From FEN-1279 sp964400285 (lineage in GTDB: Bacteria > Bacteroidota > Ignavibacteria > Tepidaquicellales > Tepidaquicellaceae), in assembly GCA_964400285.1 (NCBI GenBank), contig CAYNTK010000002.1, positions 62,001 to 126,000 on the forward strand: a stretch of DNA of 64,000 bases. Direction: 5' to 3'. Both the position numbers and the translations under genes were made by a program. The notes under the pieces were generated by a model. It did not search any database. It worked only from the letters and a program-made list of their open reading frames with translations, and was not told the origin of the DNA. This document shows, in pieces, positions 38,719-45,465 of the stretch; the first letter of the stretch is position 1; every line of letters starts with the position of its first letter.

Positions 38719-38739
38719 ATCAATAAGAGATTTATTGAT
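38719..38739. repeat. Hairpin upstream of the AAA ATPase gene
   Basis: ATCAATAA (38719-38726) and TTATTGAT (38732-38739) form an 8-bp stem with a 5-nt loop, 30 nt after the macroglobulin stop and 19 nt before the AAA ATPase start. It could be a weak terminator or an operator; the stem is all A-T apart from one pair. Confidence 0.35.
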
Positions 38740-38758
38740 AAATTAATATTTAAATATA

Positions 38759-39916
38759 ATGATTGGTCAAAATCCATTTACACCACGTTCAGGTCAAGAG
38801 CCTAGAGTATTTATTGGACGGGAAAAAGAGATACGTATTTTCGAAAAACATTTAAAAGATGCATTTAATAAAAAATATAACCATTTTATTACTACTGGCG
38901 GTTGGGGTATTGGAAAAACGACATTATTAAAGGAATTTAAGAAAATAGCTCAAAGTAAAAGTATTTTTTCATCAACATTAAATGTACCTGAATTTGTTGG
39001 AAAGGACCTTTTATCACCTGTAATTAATTTGATTACTCAATTACCGAGAAATCTACCAATTAAAAGAGAAAAATTAAAATCATTCTATGAATCGATGAAA
39101 GGTATTGGAATAACCATACCTGTAATTGGTGGTGGAATAGAGTTTAAAGAAAAGAAAAAATTTGAAGGAGACCCACAAGGATTATTATTGGATTCTTTAA
39201 TAAAACTTTGGAAAAGTCTGAAAAATGATATGAAAACACTTGTAGTTTTATTGGATGATGTACAAAATTACAAATTAATTCCTGAATTTCTTACTTTACT
39301 TAAGAATGTCCTATCGGATAGTGAATTTATTGAAAACACAGGGTATTTATTTATACTTTCCAGTACAGATGATGGTTGGAATATGTTTTTACAAAAGTTT
39401 AATCCTGTTGGAAGATATTTTATTCCAATTCTTAAACTGGAGAATATTAGCAAAGAAAGTTCAGACATATTAATCCAAGAATCGTTAAAAGAAACAGGAG
39501 TGAAATTTAACAGCGAAGTAAATAAAAGTGTTTTTGAAGTAACCGAAGGACATCCTTTTTTAATACAAATTATATGTCATTATCTATTTGATAACCAAAT
39601 AAAAGGCAAAGTATCTATTGAACAATTCGATACTTCATTGAATCAGGCAATTTCAGAATTAAACCCAATTATTCTTGATCCTTTATATGACAAAGCGAGT
39701 AGACAAGAAAAAGACATTTTGCATTTAATGTCTTCAGAATATAAAGTATATACTTTTGAAGAATTACAAACCCTTACAAAGAATTTGAAAATAAAGAAAG
39801 GGAATTTATTTACTGCAATTAATAGACTATGTGAAAAAGGAATAATAATAAAAATGGATAGAGGAAAATATCGAATTATTAATAAAATACTCAATATTTA
39901 TCTGGAAAAGAAATAA
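38759..39916 (+). CDS. AAA-family ATPase (Orc/Cdc6- or NACHT-like), winged-helix C terminus
   Basis: Cytosolic ATPase of 385 residues. It opens NPFTPRSGQEPRVFIGREKE, typical of proteins related to the AAA_16/ORC type. Walker A is GGWGIGKTTLLKEF (about residue 48), Walker B is LVVLLDDVQN (~165), and FILSSTDDGW fits sensor 1. VTEGHPFLIQIICHYLF is the lid signature found in STAND/AAA_16 ATPases. The last ~80 residues (ASRQEKDILHLMSSE to the end) look like a winged helix. There is no fused effector, so its partner is unknown. It sits exactly between the macroglobulin gene and a duplicated macroglobulin 3' end, which suggests it was inserted or captured by recombination. A 20-bp hairpin follows the stop directly. 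Confidence 0.85.
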   Translation: MIGQNPFTPRSGQEPRVFIGREKEIRIFEKHLKDAFNKKYNHFITTGGWGIGKTTLLKEFKKIAQSKSIFSSTLNVPEFVGKDLLSPVINLITQLPRNLPIKREKLKSFYESMKGIGITIPVIGGGIEFKEKKKFEGDPQGLLLDSLIKLWKSLKNDMKTLVVLLDDVQNYKLIPEFLTLLKNVLSDSEFIENTGYLFILSSTDDGWNMFLQKFNPVGRYFIPILKLENISKESSDILIQESLKETGVKFNSEVNKSVFEVTEGHPFLIQIICHYLFDNQIKGKVSIEQFDTSLNQAISELNPIILDPLYDKASRQEKDILHLMSSEYKVYTFEELQTLTKNLKIKKGNLFTAINRLCEKGIIIKMDRGKYRIINKILNIYLEKK

Positions 39917-39965
39917 AGTCTGCAAAGTCTGCAAAATATGCTTGTTTTTGCAGACTTTGTAGACT
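39917..39965 (+). terminator. 20-bp hairpin directly after the AAA ATPase stop
   Basis: The left arm AGTCTGCAAAGTCTGCAAAA (39917-39936) pairs with 39946-39965 at 19 of 20 positions around a 9-nt loop. Each arm is itself an imperfect direct repeat of a ~10-nt AGTCTGCAAA phrase. It abuts the stop codon. There is little T tract after it, so it may act as a terminator or as a recombination or insertion-end structure. Confidence 0.6.
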
Positions 39966-39973
39966 CTTCTCTT

Positions 39974-40024
39974 GCCCCCGAATTCAGCTCGCATTCGGAA
40001 GGAGTAAGAGTGGTGGTGAAGTAG
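39974..40024 (+). pseudogene. 3' remnant of a second alpha-2-macroglobulin gene
   Basis: Sixteen codons plus stop that encode APEFSSHSEGVRVVVK, exactly the C terminus of the intact macroglobulin at 38639-38689. The nucleotide copies differ only at third codon positions or in the stop (CCT/CCC, TTT/TTC, CAC/CAT, GTC/GTG, AAA/AAG, TAA/TAG). Homology begins abruptly at the GCC codon; upstream is hairpin DNA of the AAA ATPase gene. The synonymous-only divergence shows that this was once part of a coding paralogue rather than a target-site duplication. Confidence 0.85.
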
Positions 40025-40057
40025 GATTAATTGACTCTGTTATTTCAGAATATTTAA

Positions 40058-40090
40058 CCTCGTTCCTAAAGTCCTCTTTGGGAACGGAGG
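40058..40090. repeat. Imperfect hairpin with CGTTCC/GGAACG arms
   Basis: CCTCGTTCCTAAAG (40058-40071) and CTTTGGGAACGGAGG (40076-40090) form a near-perfect stem with one bulge and one mismatch and a TCCT loop. It lies between the macroglobulin remnant (plus) and the barrel gene that ends at 40109 (minus), so it may terminate both. Its core matches the hairpin at 59289-59332. Confidence 0.6.
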
Positions 40091-40108
40091 TATAAGTAAC
40101 TTTATCTA

Positions 40109-40852
40109 TTAGAAGTGATAACCAACACCAAAGCTCAACTTCAGTCCATCAATAAATATTTTCGACTCGAATTCTTTTGGGAAGTAATATGTTTGATTTT
40201 CGGTTGTAAAATAATTAACAGGGAAAGAGCTACGGACTTTAAATTTTCCGTCACGAACCTTCATCTCGAAATTCAATGAAAAATGTTTATCAAGCATATA
40301 CTCCGCTCCAAATAGAACATTTAAACTAAAAAGTGGACTTTTTGACAGTGTAGCCGTTTCCATATTCAACATTTTTCTCGTTCTATTACCGAAATAAAAC
40401 CCTCCACCGCCACCAAGATATACATTCAGGTTCTCCACAAATCTCGGAACATTAAAATTTACCGATAATTCTATCGGTATCATTTCCACTTTTTCGGAAA
40501 CCCTTACCCTAATAAAATCATAATCATTTTCTAATACTGTAGAAAGCTGGTCATCGGTAATTTTTATATATTCAGTCGATATTCCAATCGAAATTTCATC
40601 TGCAAATATTTTTTTCCTTAACGAAAAACCATAACCATATCCGCCGTTTGTTGTCTCTATGGTAGAATTTCTTTCTATTATATCAGAACTGTTTGGATAT
40701 AACTGTATCGATGCAGAAGATACGTAATTAAGTGAAGAAGTAAAAACAAATCCCTTTAAAAATTTCTCTATTCCCGATTGCGAATAAATAAATGTCGGGA
40801 TAATAAGTATAATTAATAATAATAATAATATTTTTAAATTATTAAATTTCAC
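40109..40852 (-). CDS. Outer membrane beta-barrel protein
   Basis: Predicted small outer-membrane barrel of 247 residues. The signal peptide ends TFIYSQ. The mature part alternates hydrophobic and polar residues with frequent aromatic girdle residues: ELSVNFNVPRFVENLNVYLG, GGGFYFG, FSLNFEMKV and the terminal LKLSFGVGYHF, which ends in Phe as is typical for barrel insertion. No specific family is recognised. The gene is alone, convergent with the macroglobulin/ATPase segment and separated from it by a hairpin. Confidence 0.72.
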   Translation of the reverse strand: MKFNNLKILLLLLIILIIPTFIYSQSGIEKFLKGFVFTSSLNYVSSASIQLYPNSSDIIERNSTIETTNGGYGYGFSLRKKIFADEISIGISTEYIKITDDQLSTVLENDYDFIRVRVSEKVEMIPIELSVNFNVPRFVENLNVYLGGGGGFYFGNRTRKMLNMETATLSKSPLFSLNVLFGAEYMLDKHFSLNFEMKVRDGKFKVRSSFPVNYFTTENQTYYFPKEFESKIFIDGLKLSFGVGYHF

Positions 40853-40893
40853 TCATGCAGAATATTACTAATTCAATCTTATTTTTATTTGCT

Positions 40894-42960
40894 TTATAGT
40901 TCTACGTTATATTCTTTATTCTGAACTATAATTCTGAGTTTAATATGATTCGATTCATCGGAATTTACAGTTCCCCATAATAAAGCAAGTTGCTGCATCT
41001 GCACATCGGGCTTATACTTTGCCGATAAACCAATTACAACTTCCCTTACTTTTAAACTGTGTGCTACATTCATTATCGAATAAAAAGCATTATTAGTCGG
41101 AACTACTATCGGTATAACGGGTTTTCCAATTCTTTCGGCTGTATTAACCACTTCGCTAAACAAATGTCTTTCATCTGCTTCGAGGTCTTTTTTAACTTCC
41201 GTATTTTGTTTATCTCTAAATACACGAGCAATCATAACAACTATTTCTGTTTTTTCCGTATCGGTTTCCTCAATAATTTTTTTCAAATGTGCCAAATTCG
41301 ATGGGTCTCTTACCGCTACCATCACTCTATCCTCGTGCTCGCTTTCTATTGCTTCGGGAGTAATTTGTGATTCATCATCGAGATTAAAATGTTCGAGTAT
41401 CTTACTATGATGCTCGCTATTATATTCTTCCTCAGTAATTTTCTTTTCAGCTAATGTTTTCTTTTTAACTATTTGCTCCGATATTAGAAAAACGAAAAAG
41501 AAACTTAAAGTGAAAACCGAACCTGATATTGTAGCAAGTGGTTTCGTTAAAAGATTTGTCATCGCAGTAAAAAACAATGCAGAAAATATCACAAGCAATC
41601 CAACTGGGATATGAATTTTTTTCGTATCTATATTAAATGGAACTCTCCACTCTCTCGGTCTTTTATCCTTATACCGCAAAACAATCATTGAAAAAGCTTT
41701 AAATGTTAAGCTCCATATTACACCGAACGCATACGCCTCTCCAAGTAATACTACATCTCCACGTGAAAGTAAAATGGTAACTATTTGTAATAATGCAATT
41801 AAATTCAATATTCGATATGTAGTTCCGAATTTTTTATTAGGTTTCCTGAACCAATCTGTCAATACCCTATCCTCCGAAACTCTGTTCAATACACTATTCG
41901 CTCCTACTATTGCCGTATTACACGCTCCCGATAAAATCAAAACACCTACTATTACTACAAATACGTGTAATAATATTTTTATCCAATAAGGACCATATAA
42001 AAACATCGTAATTCCACCAATCAAATTATCTATATATTGAGGTCTTACATCATCGGGAATTAACATAATTCCAAGAAACGAAATACTTGTTGTCAAGGTA
42101 AAGCTAAAAATAAAAATAACTAATACAGTTTTCTTGAAATTCTTTAATTTAGGATATGCAACTTCTCTATACACCTGCCCCAATGTTTCTGCTCCGCTTA
42201 ATGCAAGTAAGGAGTGTCCAAATGCAATAATCACACTCATCAAACCAATCGACTTCACCCAATCTATATTTTTCAACCATCCATAAGCTTCACCGTTCAA
42301 ATTCAACTGCAGTGGTGGTAAATGAGAAAAGAAAGGTTCATTTTTTAATGCTAAAGTAACTATACTCCATAAAATTACTATTGCTCCCATTACACCCGTT
42401 ATAACAAATATTCTCAAAGCTTTTCCTGAAGACTCTTCAATTCCTTTTATATTTTCCCACCAAAAAAATATTATAATTGCAATCGCAAACAACATTGCAA
42501 AAACGTTCCTATCGAGTTGAACGTTCAATCCCGCAATATGAAAAAGCTCATTAATCACTCCAGTTAGATAATGCCCAGCAGAAACCGAACTAATCGGACC
42601 TGTTAATATATAATCGAACATTAATGCACTAACTGAAATTTTTGCAAACCAATTTCCAAGCGCAAACTTTACTACACGATAAACACCTCCACGAGTAAAT
42701 AAAGGTGAGGATTCGATGTAGAGTGCATTAATTGCGAGTGAAAAAAGCATAACGAGAAGAATAAAATAGGGTGCAACTTTTCCAATGAACTGTTCTGCAA
42801 TACCTCCAATATAGTACGCAGTTGAACCTAAATCTCCTATTACAATGGCTGCAGCACGCCAAAAGGAGATAAAAGTAAACATTACCGTAGATAATACGAT
42901 AACCTTTGTAGTTTTTGACCCTAATACGCTGCCCTTAGTAAGCGATGAGTCAGTATCCAT
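40894..42960 (-). CDS. APC permease fused to a universal-stress-protein-like domain
   Basis: A 688-residue inner-membrane protein. Residues ~15-500 form about 12 transmembrane helices of an APC-superfamily amino-acid/cation permease. It has the N-terminal VMFTFISFWRAAAIVIGDLG in place of the usual GxGIF motif, and FGHSLLALSGAETLGQVYRE in the helix 6 region. The C-terminal ~190 residues are soluble: an acidic linker, then VMVAVRDPSNLAHLKKIIEE, IVVMIARVF, and SLKVREVVIGLSAKYKPDVQ, which look like a UspA-type alpha/beta domain that could bind nucleotide and regulate transport. Substrate unknown. It is transcribed alone; a strong terminator separates it from the foldase gene upstream. Confidence 0.85.
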   Translation of the reverse strand: MDTDSSLTKGSVLGSKTTKVIVLSTVMFTFISFWRAAAIVIGDLGSTAYYIGGIAEQFIGKVAPYFILLVMLFSLAINALYIESSPLFTRGGVYRVVKFALGNWFAKISVSALMFDYILTGPISSVSAGHYLTGVINELFHIAGLNVQLDRNVFAMLFAIAIIIFFWWENIKGIEESSGKALRIFVITGVMGAIVILWSIVTLALKNEPFFSHLPPLQLNLNGEAYGWLKNIDWVKSIGLMSVIIAFGHSLLALSGAETLGQVYREVAYPKLKNFKKTVLVIFIFSFTLTTSISFLGIMLIPDDVRPQYIDNLIGGITMFLYGPYWIKILLHVFVVIVGVLILSGACNTAIVGANSVLNRVSEDRVLTDWFRKPNKKFGTTYRILNLIALLQIVTILLSRGDVVLLGEAYAFGVIWSLTFKAFSMIVLRYKDKRPREWRVPFNIDTKKIHIPVGLLVIFSALFFTAMTNLLTKPLATISGSVFTLSFFFVFLISEQIVKKKTLAEKKITEEEYNSEHHSKILEHFNLDDESQITPEAIESEHEDRVMVAVRDPSNLAHLKKIIEETDTEKTEIVVMIARVFRDKQNTEVKKDLEADERHLFSEVVNTAERIGKPVIPIVVPTNNAFYSIMNVAHSLKVREVVIGLSAKYKPDVQMQQLALLWGTVNSDESNHIKLRIIVQNKEYNVEL

Positions 42961-42997
42961 ATAGTTTATTTTTCAAAAACAAATTTAAACATAAAAA

Positions 42998-43046
42998 AAT
43001 CCATTATTTTTTTTGTAAAATATTTTTACAAAAATATAATGGATTT
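42998..43046 (-). terminator. Terminator after the PpiD/SurA-like gene
   Basis: AAATCCATTAT (42998-43008) pairs with ATAATGGATTT (43036-43046), and inner TTTTGTAAAA and TTTTACAAAA runs extend the stem. It lies 15 nt after the stop of the foldase gene on the minus strand and upstream of the permease start. Confidence 0.75.
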
Positions 43047-43060
43047 GCAATAAAAAAATA

Positions 43061-45238
43061 TTAATTTAACAATCTGTCTCTATTATCTATAATCTCTGCG
43101 TTATTCTGCAAATTCTGCATCCATTCCTGAACAGCATTTTGCTGTTTTGTCATCAATAGTTGTTTTCTTAAGTCAGCTTGTTTCGCAAGATAATCATTTT
43201 CGTCGAATGGTGTTATCCAGTTTACTTTTATTATATAATATCCTCTATCTCCTTTTATCGGTTGCGATATCTCGCCTGCATTCATTTTAAATATCGCATT
43301 GTATAACTTATAATCAAGTCCAATCTTTTGGTCGGGCTTTGATACTGAAACCGTATCGGCTGTTTCCACAGTATATTGCGGGAAACTTGCTTTTAATGAA
43401 TTCAAATCATTATTTTGTATCTTACTTCTAATCTCATTTGCTGTATTCAATATAATCTCGAACTTTTTCTTTTGTTGTAGCTTTGGCTTTATCATCGTAT
43501 TTTTTATAGAATCGAAATTCTTATATCCTTCAGGTATTTTTTGATTAATCTGATAAACTCCATATCCACCCTGAACTTTTACAGGTCCGAAAATTTTATC
43601 TATGCTATTTTCCAGACCAAATTTTATTATATTTTGATTTTGACCTGCACCCGGAACAAATCCATCTTTAGATATTTCTGGTGTCAAGGTTACCATTAAA
43701 TTCATACTCTTTGCAAGTGTATCTATTATAAGTTTTTTACCTGCATTACAAGATAATATCGAACCTTGACCGCTTTCGAGTTCTTTTATAAAATCGGTTG
43801 CTTTTTTCCTCGCTATATCTTTTGTTCTTGTGCTTGCTACTACAGGTTTTCTTAATTCGGCAATCTTAAATTCCTTTTTAGATTTCCCTTTTATTTTTAT
43901 TAAATGATAACCGAATTCTGTTTTAATAGGACCTATCACCTCTCCAATTTTTCCATTCATAACTGCATTTTCAAAATCTTTAACCATAGCACCTTTCGTA
44001 AACCATCCGAGGTCGCCTCTGTTTTGCTTTGCAGAAGGGTCTTCAGATATATCGTATGCAAGCGTTTCGAAATCTTCACCTTTTTTTATTCTTGCAAGTA
44101 CATCTTCTGCTTTTTTCTTTGCAGCAAGTGTATCTTGACCAAAATTAAATAAAATATGAGATGCATTATAATATGTGTCTTCTCCTTCTTTCGTATCGAG
44201 CAATTTTACAACTTTATACGCATCTTGGTCTATTATTAAATTTGAAACCGAATCCTTCGATGCATTAAATAAAAAGTTTACAACTCCTTTTCCAAGTGCA
44301 TTTGGTTTTTGAAATTCTGGATTAAATGGAACTGCCGACTCGTCATTAATTAGTTTTATTAATGAAGAATCTTCCACAACTGCATTTTTTAATTGTTTTA
44401 TATATCCCTCGAGAAGTTTTTTCACGCTTGCAGAATCGTCTGCAGTTGCCATATCGGGAAAAATCAAATATTTAAACTTAACCGCTTCTGGTTGCTTATA
44501 TTCGTCTTTATGCTCTTCATAATATTTTTTCATCTCTTCATCTGATACCTGCAATAAGTTTGTATCGGTAACTAAATTCGGGTCGAATAAAATATAACTG
44601 AAACCTGCTTTTAAATTTTCATCTTTATACTTTTGCAATACATCACCTTCCGAAACGGAAACCGATGCCGCTATCAAATTATTAATTTTATTATCCTGCA
44701 AAATTTTTCTTAAATATTGTTCTATTTCTACCCATTTCTCTTTGTTTTCGGGTGCCTGTATTGCTGCCTGCAAATATTCGGAATGAAAAACTCCAAGTGA
44801 ATCGACAAAATTATTTTTTAACCAATCTGGAAGTGTTTCAGGTTCATTATATACCCAATCTAATATTTCTTGGTCTGATACTGTAATTCCAAGTCTTTTC
44901 ATCTCTTGCTCTTTTAATGTCTGCTGGACAAGGTAAGACCATACTTGCTCTTTTATTTGTTGATAGGTTTGTTCATCTAAATCTTTTCCTTTATTCTGCT
45001 CTTTCATTTGCTCGACTTGTCTTTGAAGCAGCGTTTCATATTCCTGATATTTTATCTCCACACCGTTAATCTTAGCAAAAACTATCTGCTCTGAACCACG
45101 CAATCCAAGATAATTCATTCCCCACTCAAAAATTATTGTCCCAAGAAATGCTACTATCAGGATAATGATTATAAGAGGCATCTTATCCCTCATTTTATTC
45201 ATAATTCCAGTGCTATGCTTCGCCTTTGGCTTATCCAT
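43061..45238 (-). CDS. Membrane-anchored periplasmic peptidyl-prolyl isomerase (PpiD/SurA-like)
   Basis: Folding factor for exported and outer-membrane proteins, 725 residues. A single N-terminal membrane anchor (MPLIIIILIVAFLGTIIFEWG) is followed by a SurA_N-like helical chaperone region (to about 300). The parvulin rotamase domain at about 360-465 is marked by NASHILFNF, ARIKKGEDFETLAYDISEDP, RGDLGWFTKGAMVKDFENAV, IGPIKTEFGYHLIKI. A second, degenerate parvulin-like domain follows (FGPVKVQGGYGVYQI, QPIKGDRGYYIIKV). The topology matches PpiD rather than soluble SurA. It is fitting for an organism with many exported barrels and T9SS cargo. Confidence 0.9.
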   Translation of the reverse strand: MDKPKAKHSTGIMNKMRDKMPLIIIILIVAFLGTIIFEWGMNYLGLRGSEQIVFAKINGVEIKYQEYETLLQRQVEQMKEQNKGKDLDEQTYQQIKEQVWSYLVQQTLKEQEMKRLGITVSDQEILDWVYNEPETLPDWLKNNFVDSLGVFHSEYLQAAIQAPENKEKWVEIEQYLRKILQDNKINNLIAASVSVSEGDVLQKYKDENLKAGFSYILFDPNLVTDTNLLQVSDEEMKKYYEEHKDEYKQPEAVKFKYLIFPDMATADDSASVKKLLEGYIKQLKNAVVEDSSLIKLINDESAVPFNPEFQKPNALGKGVVNFLFNASKDSVSNLIIDQDAYKVVKLLDTKEGEDTYYNASHILFNFGQDTLAAKKKAEDVLARIKKGEDFETLAYDISEDPSAKQNRGDLGWFTKGAMVKDFENAVMNGKIGEVIGPIKTEFGYHLIKIKGKSKKEFKIAELRKPVVASTRTKDIARKKATDFIKELESGQGSILSCNAGKKLIIDTLAKSMNLMVTLTPEISKDGFVPGAGQNQNIIKFGLENSIDKIFGPVKVQGGYGVYQINQKIPEGYKNFDSIKNTMIKPKLQQKKKFEIILNTANEIRSKIQNNDLNSLKASFPQYTVETADTVSVSKPDQKIGLDYKLYNAIFKMNAGEISQPIKGDRGYYIIKVNWITPFDENDYLAKQADLRKQLLMTKQQNAVQEWMQNLQNNAEIIDNRDRLLN

Positions 45239-45465
45239 TCGTTTGTAAATACTCCTTTATTATATAAAAATGATAAATTTTATAAATTAAACATTAAAAT
45301 TAAACTTTTTACACTGTAAAATCAATGAATAATAATATCATAAAACTTTAAAATCGTGAAGAGTAATATAAAAATTTTTCTTATAAAAACCCATTTCACT
45401 TCACTACTTTTACAATTGTAAGTTAATATTTATTTATACAAATTTATATAATTTAAACAAATAAT

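Noticed and set aside
39974..40024. Target-site duplication flanking the AAA ATPase
   Set aside because: 51 bp is far too long for usual duplications, and the differences are all at third codon positions or the stop, which points to an old coding paralogue.
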